A DNA stretch of 27,976 bases from Planctomycetota bacterium (GTDB lineage: Bacteria; Planctomycetota; MHYJ01; WSZJ01; JACPWG01). Positions 14,057 to 22,376 of the stretch are shown in pieces (within the stretch, counting starts at the first letter, position 1; each line of letters begins with the position of its first letter). Location: positions 1 to 27,976 of the forward strand of contig JACRIP010000226.1 in the NCBI GenBank assembly GCA_016220045.1. The letters are read 5' to 3'. The notes under the pieces are model-generated. The model was not told the DNA's origin, ran no database searches, and saw nothing but the letters and a program-made list of their open reading frames with translations. The translations under genes and the position numbers were made by a program.

Positions 14057-15529
14057 ATGGGCCGACTGCACGCGAAGCTCACCCTCCTCGGGAAACACCC
14101 GCAGGAGGTCCCGGTGCGCACGTCGCCCTTCATCCTCGGGCGCAGCGAGCAGTGCCATCTCGCCCTGGAGGGCGGGGGCAAGGTCTCGCGCCAGCACGCC
14201 GAGATCACGTTCCAAAAGGGCAAGTTCCACATCGTGGACCTCGGCAGCCACAACGGCACGCGCGTGAACGGCGAGAAGATCACCGAGGCGGTGCTCGACG
14301 ACGGCGACCGGATCACGATCGGCGGGTTCGAAATCCAGGTCTCGATCGCGATCGAGGACCAGGACGGGAAGTCGCTGAAGCCGCCGCGCAACAAGCCGGC
14401 CGCCGGCAAGGCGCCCGCGGCCGCGTCCGGCGGGCACGGCGCGGTGGGGAAGTCCGGGCGCCCCGCCCCCGCTGCCGCCGCCGCGCCGGTCGTGGTGGTC
14501 GCCGCGCCCGCGCCGCCGCCCGAGGAGGAGGGCACGAAGTTCATCGACATGAACCAGGTGGTCGGACCGCCGATCGGCGAGGGCGGGACCGCCATCGTAC
14601 GCATGCACGAAATCACCGGCGTCCGCCGCAAGCCGCCCTCGAAGGCCCTGTTCGCGGTCGGCGCCGTCGCCGTCGTCCTCATCGGCTCCATCCTCGGACT
14701 GAAGGTCACCGGCGTGCTCGACGCCCCACCGGATCTCTCGTTCGCCGAGGTTTGCGCCCTGATCCAGGCGAAGGAGGCGGGCCAGCCGATCCCGGAGAAC
14801 GTCAAGCTCCCCGACATCGAACGCATGCTGGACACCCAGTTGCCCAAGGGGCTCACGGCCGAGCGTCCGCTGGTCTTCTCGATCACGAACTTCGGTTCCA
14901 CGGATCCCAAGGTCTTTCAGGTCAGCCCGATCGGCCAGCAGGACGAAGGCGGCCCCGAGAAGCTCTCGCTCATGGGCATGGCGCCGGGCAAGGCGCTCCT
15001 GGTGATGGTGGACCGGGAGACCCAGCGCTGGTTCTCGATCGGCGTGGAGGTGCTGGCGGACTCGAAGTGGCCGCCCAACTGGACCGACCTGGAGCGCCGG
15101 TCGGCCGCGGAGAAGCTGAAGGCGGACGCCGATCTCCTGTACGAGGACGCGAAAGGCGACGTGACTGATCGGGCGAAGGCCCTATCGCGCTACCAGAAGG
15201 TAGTGCGCATGTACGACAGCATGGCCAGCCCGCCGCCCAAGCCCTACAAGGAAGCGAAGGATCGCGCCGAGGAGATCCTGAAGCAGGTCAACCTCATGGA
15301 AGAGAACCTGATGAAGGAGTATCGCGCGAACCTGGGGCGCAAGAAGTGGGAGGAGATGCGCGAGATCGTCATCAAGCTCCTGGACATCTTCCCGGTCGAG
15401 GGCTCCTCGACCGGCGACGAGGTCTTCGGCCGGCACGGCAACTGGGACAAGTTCAACACCTACAAGTCCGAGAAGACCCGCGTCGAATGGATCCTGCGCC
15501 GGATCGATCCCCGGCGCAAATTCAACTAA
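14057..15529 (+). CDS. FHA-domain membrane protein with helical extracytoplasmic part (490 aa)
   Basis: An N-terminal FHA domain (about residues 1-100) has the expected residues: ILGRSE (G28-R29), VSRQHAE (S44-R45-H47), and HNGTRVNG (N66-G67). An Ala/Pro-rich linker with KPPRNKPAAGKAP follows (about 110-165). One membrane helix lies at about residues 196-216 (FAVGAVAVVLIGSILGL). The C-terminal part (about 220-490) should be outside the cytoplasm and is mostly helical, with TPR-like spacing in AKALSRYQKVVRMYDSM and AKDRAEEILKQV. An FHA on the inside and repeats outside would let phosphorylation signals be linked to envelope structures. It is in the same strand and block as tadABC; AGGG precedes the ATG. 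No named family is recognised beyond FHA. Confidence 0.85.
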   Translation: MGRLHAKLTLLGKHPQEVPVRTSPFILGRSEQCHLALEGGGKVSRQHAEITFQKGKFHIVDLGSHNGTRVNGEKITEAVLDDGDRITIGGFEIQVSIAIEDQDGKSLKPPRNKPAAGKAPAAASGGHGAVGKSGRPAPAAAAAPVVVVAAPAPPPEEEGTKFIDMNQVVGPPIGEGGTAIVRMHEITGVRRKPPSKALFAVGAVAVVLIGSILGLKVTGVLDAPPDLSFAEVCALIQAKEAGQPIPENVKLPDIERMLDTQLPKGLTAERPLVFSITNFGSTDPKVFQVSPIGQQDEGGPEKLSLMGMAPGKALLVMVDRETQRWFSIGVEVLADSKWPPNWTDLERRSAAEKLKADADLLYEDAKGDVTDRAKALSRYQKVVRMYDSMASPPPKPYKEAKDRAEEILKQVNLMEENLMKEYRANLGRKKWEEMREIVIKLLDIFPVEGSSTGDEVFGRHGNWDKFNTYKSEKTRVEWILRRIDPRRKFN

Positions 15530-15540
15530 GCGGTGCGCGC

Positions 15541-18114
15541 ATGATGCGATTGATCTACGAAGAGGACGGGCAGAAGAAGGAGTTCCTGATCCGGGGCAAG
15601 TCGCCGATCCGGATCGGGCGCGACCCCGAGTGCGAGATCCCGACGAAGAACAAGTCGGTCTCGCGCCGGCACTGCACCTGCACGCCTCAGGGGAATACCC
15701 TGGCCGTTCACGACGACGGCGGGGCCAACGGCGTCTTCATCAACGACGAGAAGGTCTCCGACGGCGTCGCCAAGAACGGCGATATCGTGCGCGCCGGGAA
15801 GTTCGGCATGAAGTTCGTCGCCGAGGAGGCCGAGGACTCGACCATGGTGGAGCCGGCGGCTCCGAAGGCCGACGACTTTGAAGGCACGATCGTCGATCCC
15901 GGCTTCGCGAGCGGGGGCGGGCTGGTCGCGAAAGTCTCGGCGGCGGCGGCGAAAAAGGACTCGCCCGAGGAGATCGCGAAGCTCTTCTCCCAGGCGGCGG
16001 CGTCGGCGACCCCGGCCGTCCCGGACTCGGGCGTGGTCGTTCCCGCCCCCGGCGGCGCGGCGGGCGGCGGCGTGTCCGGCAGCGTCCTCGAGCAGCTCGG
16101 CCCGGGCATCCCCGCCCCGCGCCTGGAGATCGCGGCCGGCATGCCCCCCAAGACCATCGACGTCACCACCAAGAAGGTCACGCTCGGCGCCCAGGAGGAC
16201 AACATCGTCCTCCTCAAGGCCGAGGGCGTGTCGCGTCATCACACCGAGGTCCTGTTCAAGGACAAGGCCTGGATCGTCCGCGATCTCGGCTCGAAGAACG
16301 GCACCTTCCTGAATTCGAAGAAGATCACCGAAGCGGCGCTCAAGAACGGCGACGTCATCGCCATCGGCCAGGTCCAGATCCGCGTCCACCTCAAGGGCGG
16401 TGCGGGCGCGGGCGGCGCCGGCGGCGCAGCCGACCCCAAGCGCAAACAGCGCATGATGCTGATCGGCGGCCTCGTCGGCTTCATGGTCCTCATCCTCGCG
16501 GTCAAGGTCATGGTCCCCGATACCGGCCCGGGCGGCGGCGGCGGCTCCGGCGGCGGCAGCCAGGTGATCTGCCAGAAATGCAACAAGCCCGGCCACACCA
16601 TTGAAAAGTGTCCCTATCAGCGCGTCTCCGGCGAATACCTGGACGTGCAGAACAAGCTCATGCGCGCCCTCGAGGCCCTCTTCAAGGACGGTTCGCGCAA
16701 CTCCGAAGCCGAAGCCGCCCTCAAGCAGGCCTCCTCCACCGGGCAGGCGATCAAGAACACCTACGGCAACCCGCCCCTCGAACAGGCCGCCATCAAGACC
16801 CTCTGGGAAATCCTCTCGACCTTCCGCGAGAAGGCCGCCATCGACTTCCGCGACTTCAAGTGGAAAGACCCGAAGGAACGGCTCTCCGAGATCGCGGTCA
16901 ATCGCGAGCTCTACGGTCCGATCAAGGACACCGCCGGCAAGCTCGTCGAGTGGATCGAGTTCGAGTCCCGCATGAGCGAGACCCTGCGCGAGGGCGAGGA
17001 CTACCTGATCAACAACAATCCCGAGGACGCCTACCGGACTTACCGGAAGATCGAAACCCGTTCCGTCTACGCGGCCACGTCGCAGAAGAAGCGCGACGAG
17101 ATCAAGGACTCCTACCGCGACCGCCGCGTGCGCGAGATCGACGCCAAGATGGCCTCCAACGACTACGACGCCGCCCTCAAGCTCGCCAACGAGGCCCTCG
17201 ACATCTTCGGCGGCGAGTACCAGGACGTCAAAGCCGAACTCATCCCGCGCCAGTCGGAATGCGAACGCTTCGTCAGCACCCAGAAGCTCTTCGACGAGGT
17301 CGCGGCGTTGACGAAGCAGGGCGAGTACGACGCCGCCCGCCGCAAGCTGAACGAGTTGCAGGCGCCGATGCTGCGCCTCGACTGGATCAAGAAGCGCCGT
17401 CAGGAGCTCGCCGACGAGATCGAGGTGCGCTCCCTCATCGTCCAGGTCACCCAGAAGTACAACGAAGGCCAGGGCCAGGTCGCCGTCACCATGCTCACCC
17501 CGCGCTCGGCGATCGGACCGGCCGAGGTGGTCGAACTCCTGCAGAAGATCCAGAAAGTGATGCAGGTGCACGCGGACATGGTCGCCTCCCGCAACCGCAA
17601 CGACCCCCAGGGCGCGCGCGAGAAGGCGCTGGTCCTCCTCGAACTCGAGAAGGACACGACCAACGCCTACTACAAGGAAGCCAAGCCGATCGCGGACTTC
17701 AACGCCCCCCAGGCGGCCAAGATCGCCCTCGACACCGCCAAGGAGTCGCGCCGCGTGGGCGACGGCCTGGAAGCCGAATCGAAGGCGCTCTTCGAAGCGG
17801 AGCGCATGGCCGATGGTCTCGCCAAGGCCGACGAGGCCGCCAAGAAATTCAGCGGCTGCCGCGAGCAGCTCGAAAAGGCCCGCGCCTTCTACGCCAGCGA
17901 CGTCAACGAGGTCATCAAGCAGATGTTCCGCCAGGCGGAGGGCGGCTTCAACTTCGCCAAGAACGCCGGCCAGCTCGCGCCGCAGCGCCGGCTCGGCATG
18001 CTCCGCATCGCTCGCGCCAAGCTTTCGGTCAGCGGCACCCCGTCCGAGCAGCAGAAGCACTCCGAGATTTCGGGCCTGATCACCAAGATCGAAACCGAGT
18101 CCGGCATCAAGTAG
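15541..18114 (+). CDS. Double-FHA membrane protein with CCHC zinc knuckle (857 aa)
   Basis: Two FHA domains: residues about 1-95, with IGRDPE (G26-R27), SRRH (41-44) and N63-G64; and about 201-285, with S231-R232-H234 and N253-G254, but A217 where the conserved Arg should be. One membrane helix follows (about 304-326), then a Gly-rich stretch, then CQKCNKPGHTIEKC (residues 344-357), an exact C-x2-C-x4-H-x4-C zinc-knuckle pattern. The remaining 500 residues are charged and helical, with repeated phrases such as YDAALKLANEALDIF and YDAARRKLNELQ that resemble TPR units. The ATG at 15541 follows the previous stop by 11 bases. Topology places the knuckle just outside the inner membrane, an unusual site. 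The stop codon lies inside a family-2 repeat. Confidence 0.85.
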   Translation: MMRLIYEEDGQKKEFLIRGKSPIRIGRDPECEIPTKNKSVSRRHCTCTPQGNTLAVHDDGGANGVFINDEKVSDGVAKNGDIVRAGKFGMKFVAEEAEDSTMVEPAAPKADDFEGTIVDPGFASGGGLVAKVSAAAAKKDSPEEIAKLFSQAAASATPAVPDSGVVVPAPGGAAGGGVSGSVLEQLGPGIPAPRLEIAAGMPPKTIDVTTKKVTLGAQEDNIVLLKAEGVSRHHTEVLFKDKAWIVRDLGSKNGTFLNSKKITEAALKNGDVIAIGQVQIRVHLKGGAGAGGAGGAADPKRKQRMMLIGGLVGFMVLILAVKVMVPDTGPGGGGGSGGGSQVICQKCNKPGHTIEKCPYQRVSGEYLDVQNKLMRALEALFKDGSRNSEAEAALKQASSTGQAIKNTYGNPPLEQAAIKTLWEILSTFREKAAIDFRDFKWKDPKERLSEIAVNRELYGPIKDTAGKLVEWIEFESRMSETLREGEDYLINNNPEDAYRTYRKIETRSVYAATSQKKRDEIKDSYRDRRVREIDAKMASNDYDAALKLANEALDIFGGEYQDVKAELIPRQSECERFVSTQKLFDEVAALTKQGEYDAARRKLNELQAPMLRLDWIKKRRQELADEIEVRSLIVQVTQKYNEGQGQVAVTMLTPRSAIGPAEVVELLQKIQKVMQVHADMVASRNRNDPQGAREKALVLLELEKDTTNAYYKEAKPIADFNAPQAAKIALDTAKESRRVGDGLEAESKALFEAERMADGLAKADEAAKKFSGCREQLEKARAFYASDVNEVIKQMFRQAEGGFNFAKNAGQLAPQRRLGMLRIARAKLSVSGTPSEQQKHSEISGLITKIETESGIK

Positions 18115-18167
18115 GGGCGGCCCTGGGGACCGCCCAGGTCGAGTAGGGGTGGCCCTTGTGGCCGCCC
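18111..18167. repeat. Two direct copies of family-2 repeat
   Basis: Copies at 18111-18135 and 18143-18167 start GTAGGGG and end CCGCCC, each with a self-complementary core (GGCGG/CCGCC type). They are 32 bp apart start to start. The TAG of the preceding gene (18112-18114) is the TAG of the first copy. Related palindromes follow at 18209-18228 (8-bp stem, loop CAAA) and 18236-18252 (7-bp stem). Confidence 0.7.
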
Positions 18168-18208
18168 TCGTCGGCCGTGTCCTGAGTCGTCAGGTATCTA
18201 CCTCGCGT

Positions 18209-18252
18209 GGGCGGGCCAAAGCCCGCCCCGACAAGCCGCGGGTGGCCCGCGG
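18209..18252. repeat. Tandem small hairpins before the kinase gene
   Basis: GGGCGGGC/GCCCGCCC (18209-18216 with 18221-18228, loop CAAA) and CCGCGGG/CCCGCGG (18236-18242 with 18246-18252, loop TGG) are perfect. Together with the family-2 copies just upstream they fill the gap between the double-FHA and kinase genes. They may shape transcript ends or be repeat remnants. Confidence 0.5.
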
Positions 18253-18284
18253 AGTCGCCCGGCAAGACAGGAAAGTCTCCCCCC

Positions 18285-19427
18285 ATGCGCATTCCCGAAC
18301 GGATCGGCAAGTACCGCCTGATCGCCGAACTCGGCGCCGGCGCCATGGGCATCGTCTTCAAGGCGCAGCAGGACGTCATCAACCGCATCGTCGCCATCAA
18401 GCTTCTCCCCGAGGACGCCGAACGATCCGACCCGGCCCTGGTCAAGCGCTTCCGCAACGAGGCCCTCGCCGCCGCCAAGATCGTCCACCCCAACCTCGTC
18501 ACCGTCTTCGGCGTCGGCAAGGACGCGGGCTTCAACTACATCGCCATGGAGTTCGTCGAAGGCAACCCCCTCGACTCCGTGATCGCCGAGAACCGCTCGG
18601 TCGCCGATCTCTGGGCCATGTGCATCCAGGCCGCCAAGGGGATCGCCGCCGCCCACGGCGTCGGCATCATCCACCGCGACATGAAGCCCAAGAACGTCAT
18701 GTACGATCAGGACGGGCTGGTCAAGGTGCTCGACTTCGGCATCGCCCGCATCGGCGACGACGCCCAGCTCACCAAGGTCGGCACCATCATGGGGTCTCCC
18801 CCCTATATGTCCCCCGAGCAGGCGCGCGGCGACAAGGTCGATGCCCGCACCGACGTCTTCTCCTTCGGCGTCGTCATGTACGAGGTCCTGACCGGGATGC
18901 GCCCCTTCACGGCCCCGGACGCGCGCCAGATGATCCTGGACCGGCAGAAGCTCAAGAAGCCGGCCCCGCCGGTCTCGATCTGCAAGCCCGGGATTCCCTG
19001 GTACATCGACCGCGTGGTCTCGAAGTGCCTGTACGGCGACCCGCGCGAGCGCTACCAGACCAGCAAGGAGATGCTGGACGACCTCCTGCTCGCGCAGTAC
19101 CTGCTCGATTCCAACAAGGTCTCCGTTACCGCGCTGCCCGAGGCCTGCAAGAAGGCGGCGGAGACCTCGATCGCGATCCCGTGGAAGCGCATCGGGCGGA
19201 CCTGTTTCGCCGCCCTGCTCTTCTTCCTGCTCGGCATCTCGGTCATGGCGCCGCACGTGAGCGTCGCCTTCCTGATCACCCTGTTGATTCCGCTGCTCGT
19301 GCTCGAGCTCTTCAAGGCGCTCGGCCTGGTCAAGCGCTTCCGCGACCGCCAGACCGAGAAGGAGCTGCGCGCCAAGCAGAAGAAGCGCGCGGCGGCGCCG
19401 TCGGCGCCCTCGAAAACCGGCGCGTGA
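18285..19427 (+). CDS. Transmembrane Ser/Thr protein kinase (380 aa)
   Basis: A complete Hanks-type kinase domain begins at about residue 10. The glycine loop is LGAGAMG (G17, G19, G22), the ATP lysine is K39 in VAIKLL, the catalytic loop is HRDMKPKN (D132, K134, N137), and the metal-binding DFG contains D150. The activation loop ends GSPPYMSPEQ. FSFGVVMYEVLTG and RERYQTSKEM complete the C-lobe. Two closely spaced hydrophobic helices at about residues 305-350 (LLFFLLGISVM and LITLLIPLLVLEL) make a hairpin anchor, so both ends stay cytoplasmic and there is no external sensor. AGGA upstream supports the ATG at 18285. Neighbouring FHA proteins are its likely phospho-readers (inference). Confidence 0.93.
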   Translation: MRIPERIGKYRLIAELGAGAMGIVFKAQQDVINRIVAIKLLPEDAERSDPALVKRFRNEALAAAKIVHPNLVTVFGVGKDAGFNYIAMEFVEGNPLDSVIAENRSVADLWAMCIQAAKGIAAAHGVGIIHRDMKPKNVMYDQDGLVKVLDFGIARIGDDAQLTKVGTIMGSPPYMSPEQARGDKVDARTDVFSFGVVMYEVLTGMRPFTAPDARQMILDRQKLKKPAPPVSICKPGIPWYIDRVVSKCLYGDPRERYQTSKEMLDDLLLAQYLLDSNKVSVTALPEACKKAAETSIAIPWKRIGRTCFAALLFFLLGISVMAPHVSVAFLITLLIPLLVLELFKALGLVKRFRDRQTEKELRAKQKKRAAAPSAPSKTGA

Positions 19428-19866
19428 AGCGCGGTGTGCAGGCCCGCTTCTGCGTGACAAGAACGAAACCACAGAGGCGCAGAGACACAGGTCGGGCGGT
19501 GCCCGAAACCCAAGCGCAAGTCTGGAGGTGCTTCGATTGGGCGATTTGGCGATTGTGTGATTGGGCGATTACGGAGCCGGCGCGGTAGCGTTATCCCGCC
19601 AAGGCGACTGCCGAAATGCCTGTCGGGTAAACAAGCTCTTCGGCGCTCGCTTCTGCGGGCGGTAATCACCCAATCGCCCGATCACCAAATCACCCAATCG
19701 CTGCGTCGCGCGGTGATCGATTGGGTTTCGGGCAACGCCCGACCTGTGGTTCAGTCGTAGTTGCGTAATACCGGACATGCGCCCTGATGCGCGGACCCCG
19801 GTGAACGTGCGGCGCGGGCCCCGACCCGTGACCGCGCCACTCCTCCCCGTCTCGCGAGCGTAACGC
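19428..19866. other. Intergenic region with a fold-back repeat element
   Basis: This 439-bp gap has no gene I can support. Most of it is taken up by the inverted-repeat element at 19486-19748. Composition drops to lower GC in the repeat arms, unlike the neighbouring genes. No promoter for the following FHA-pseudokinase gene is clear. Confidence 0.5.
19486..19748. mobile_element. Fold-back repeat element, possible MITE-like unit
   Basis: The outer arms at 19486-19512 and 19722-19748 are 27-nt inverted copies with one mismatch (CACAGGTCGGGCG...). Inside them, GATTGGGCGATTTGGCGATT-type sequence on the left (about 19534-19570) has an imperfect inverted copy on the right (about 19660-19703), made of short units based on GATTGGGC. 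The centre has no open frame of note. The design is that of a non-autonomous fold-back element; target-site duplications are not evident. Confidence 0.6.
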
Positions 19867-21321
19867 ATGGCCTTTCTCATCCTCGACAAGGGCAAGGACG
19901 TCGGCAAGAAGTTCAAGGTCGACGCCGAGGCCATCCTCGGCTCCGATCCGCGCGTGGGCGTGCCCATTGCCGACTCCCGCCTCGCCGCCCGCCACGCCCG
20001 CATCTTCCGCAAGCAGAACGCCTACTTCATCCTCGACCTCACCGGCACCAACAGCGTCGCCGTCAACGGTCGGGTGATTGCCGGAGAGCGCAAGCTGGCC
20101 AACGGCGACAAGCTGCGCATCGGGCTCACCTGGTTCTCCTGGAGCGACGTCCCGGCCGGGCCGAAGGAAAAGTCCGGCGTCGGGCTCGACATCACCAGCG
20201 AGTACGAAATCGAGGAGGAGCTCGCGCGCGAGGCGGCCGGCGACCTCTACAAGGCGCGCGAGATCGCCCTCGACCGTCGCGTCGCCCTGCGCATCCTCCC
20301 CCCGGGCCTGGTCCTCGAAAACCCCGGCGTCGAGAAGCGCTTCCGCGAAGAGGTCCAGTCGATCACCCGCCTCGGCCACGAGAATATCGCCAAGCTCCTC
20401 GACTTCGGCGTCAAACAGTCCTACATCTACTTCACCACCGAGTTCATCGAGGGTACCTCGCTCGAGACCCTGATCGGCACCGAAGGCGCGCTCGCGGTCG
20501 ATCGCGCGCTGCTCATCGCCCGCGACATCGCGCGCGGTCTCGACCACGCCCACCGCCGCAACGTCATTCACCAGGACCTCGAACCGCGCAACATCGTCAT
20601 CTCCGGCGACCGCGTCGTCATCACCGACTTCGGTCCCACCAAGGTGATCGCCGACATCACGAGCGACGGCATGACCAGCCTCGGCCTGGTCGGGCGTTTG
20701 GAGTATTGCTCGCCCGAATCCTGCAAGGGCGGCAAGGTCGACCACCGCTCCGATATCTACTCCCTCGGCGTCATCGCCTACCAGATGCTCACCGCCAAGC
20801 TGCCCTTCCAGGGCGACAGCCCGACCGACCTCATCGAGGCGCAGATCTCGGGTATCCCCACGCCGATCGCGAAATGGCGCGCCGACGTCCCCTCCGAGGT
20901 CGAGCGCATCGTCCTCAAGGCCCTCGCCAAGGACCCCAAGGACCGGTTCCAGACCTGCGCCGAGTTCATCCGCGCCGTCGAGTCCGGAATCCGCGACCTC
21001 GAGCTGATCAAGCACGCCGAGTCCGAGCACGAGGACACTTTGTGGGCCATCAAGTGGCTTTACAAGATCAACATGGCGATCGGCGCGCTCGAGGACACCA
21101 TCCGCAACTCCACCCTCATCCGCATCGGCGACATCGATCGCGACCGCAACTTCAAGTTCGTCCGCCTCCTCAACAACTTCTGGTTCCGCTGGCCCGTCGC
21201 CTTCGGCCTCATCGGCATCTTCCTCGCCCTGGTCTTCGTCCTCGCCCAGCTCCTCTTCGTCATCCTACCGGAGTGGACCCGGCCCGAATCCTGGATGCGC
21301 GGACTCGGGCAGCTCCGCTGA
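19867..21321 (+). CDS. FHA-pseudokinase membrane protein (484 aa)
   Basis: N-terminal FHA-like fold (about residues 1-95), but ILGSDP has S26 instead of Arg, and the S-R pair is A40-A41 before R42-H43. The first NG is NS. A kinase-like domain follows (about 112-380). It lacks the glycine loop, VALRIL has R142 where the ATP lysine belongs, and the catalytic loop is HQDLEPRN, so D237 and N242 remain but Lys is E239. D254 of DFG is kept. The C-lobe phrases SDIYSLGVIAYQMLTAKLPF and KDPKDRFQTCAEF are intact. A C-terminal membrane helix follows (about 440-465). The loss of both the ligand and ATP-binding residues suggests a scaffold or allosteric partner of the kinase at 18285. Confidence 0.9.
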   Translation: MAFLILDKGKDVGKKFKVDAEAILGSDPRVGVPIADSRLAARHARIFRKQNAYFILDLTGTNSVAVNGRVIAGERKLANGDKLRIGLTWFSWSDVPAGPKEKSGVGLDITSEYEIEEELAREAAGDLYKAREIALDRRVALRILPPGLVLENPGVEKRFREEVQSITRLGHENIAKLLDFGVKQSYIYFTTEFIEGTSLETLIGTEGALAVDRALLIARDIARGLDHAHRRNVIHQDLEPRNIVISGDRVVITDFGPTKVIADITSDGMTSLGLVGRLEYCSPESCKGGKVDHRSDIYSLGVIAYQMLTAKLPFQGDSPTDLIEAQISGIPTPIAKWRADVPSEVERIVLKALAKDPKDRFQTCAEFIRAVESGIRDLELIKHAESEHEDTLWAIKWLYKINMAIGALEDTIRNSTLIRIGDIDRDRNFKFVRLLNNFWFRWPVAFGLIGIFLALVFVLAQLLFVILPEWTRPESWMRGLGQLR

Positions 21322-21333
21322 AAGACCTGCTCC

Positions 21334-22332
21334 ATGCCCCGTTACCTCATCACCGGCGGCTGCGGCTTCATCGGCGCCAACTTCATCCGCCTCCTGCTCC
21401 GCACCCGGCCCGAGGTCCAGGTCGTCAACCTCGACGCCTTGACCTATGCGGGCAACCCCGCCAATCTCGCCGACGTCGCCGCCGACCCCCGCTACACGTT
21501 CGTGCGCGGCCGCGTCGAGGAGCCCGCCGACGTCGCCCGCGCCTGCGCCGGCGGCGTCGATGCCGTCGTCCACTTCGCCGCCGAGTCCCACGTCGACCGC
21601 TCGCTCGACGACCCCACGCCCTTCCTGCGCACCAACGTGCTCGGCACCCAGGTCCTGCTCTCGCACGCCCTCAAGGCCGGCGTGAAGCGCTTCCTCCTCA
21701 TGTCCACCGACGAGGTCTACGGCTCGCTGGGCCCGACCGGCGCGTTCCGCGAGACCGATCCGCTGGAGCCGAACTCGCCCTATTCGGCGAGCAAGGCGGC
21801 CTCCGACCTCCTGGTGCGCGCGATGGCCCACAGTTTCGGCCTGCCCACCGTTTCCGTGCGCTGCTCGAACAACTTCGGGCCCTACCAGTTCCCCGAGAAG
21901 CTGATCCCGCTCTTCGTGACCAACCTGATGCAGGACAAGCAGGTCCCCGTCTACGGCGATGGCCTGAACGTGCGCGACTGGATCTTCGTCGAGGACTGCT
22001 GCCTGGGCATCCTGCGGGTGCTCGAGGCCGGCCGGACGGGGGAGTGCTACAACCTGGGCGGCGGGAACGAGCGCACCAACCTCGAGATCACGCGCGCGCT
22101 CCTCTCCGTCCTCGGCAAGCCCGACAGCCTGATCCGCTACGTGAAGGACCGGCCCGGACACGACCGCCGCTACGCCCTGGACTGCACCAAGGCGGAGCAG
22201 GAACTCGGCTGGAAGCCGCGCCGGACGTTCGCCGACGGCCTCGGCGAGACCGTCGCCTGGTATCGGAGCCACGAAGCCTGGTGGCGGCGCATCCTCTCCG
22301 GTGAATACCTGCACGAAACCGATCGTTCGTAG
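21334..22332 (+). CDS. rfbB: dTDP-glucose 4,6-dehydratase-like (RmlB), 332 aa
   Basis: This extended SDR enzyme converts dTDP-glucose to dTDP-4-keto-6-deoxyglucose, the second step to dTDP-rhamnose and related sugars. Visible features: NAD-binding TGGCGFIG (residues 7-14), HFAAESHVDRS, STDEVYG, the catalytic YSASK (Y150, K154), RCSNNFGPYQFPEKLIP and NVRDWIFVEDCC, ending with GHDRRYALD. All match RmlB closely, and length is normal. It begins 12 bases after the FHA-pseudokinase gene and precedes PilT, so it is embedded in the signalling/pilus operon, with no other rml gene in view. A role in pilin or surface glycosylation is possible but inferred. Confidence 0.93.
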   Translation: MPRYLITGGCGFIGANFIRLLLRTRPEVQVVNLDALTYAGNPANLADVAADPRYTFVRGRVEEPADVARACAGGVDAVVHFAAESHVDRSLDDPTPFLRTNVLGTQVLLSHALKAGVKRFLLMSTDEVYGSLGPTGAFRETDPLEPNSPYSASKAASDLLVRAMAHSFGLPTVSVRCSNNFGPYQFPEKLIPLFVTNLMQDKQVPVYGDGLNVRDWIFVEDCCLGILRVLEAGRTGECYNLGGGNERTNLEITRALLSVLGKPDSLIRYVKDRPGHDRRYALDCTKAEQELGWKPRRTFADGLGETVAWYRSHEAWWRRILSGEYLHETDRS

Positions 22333-22376
22333 ACCTCTGGAAACCTCACTCCCGACACGATACTGGAGCCGCGACC

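Noticed and set aside
15526..18060. Open frame of 844 codons on the minus strand opposite the double-FHA gene
   Set aside because: It mirrors the plus-strand gene, is dominated by Leu, Asp, Gly, Ala and Val from antisense GC-rich codons, and shows no domain.
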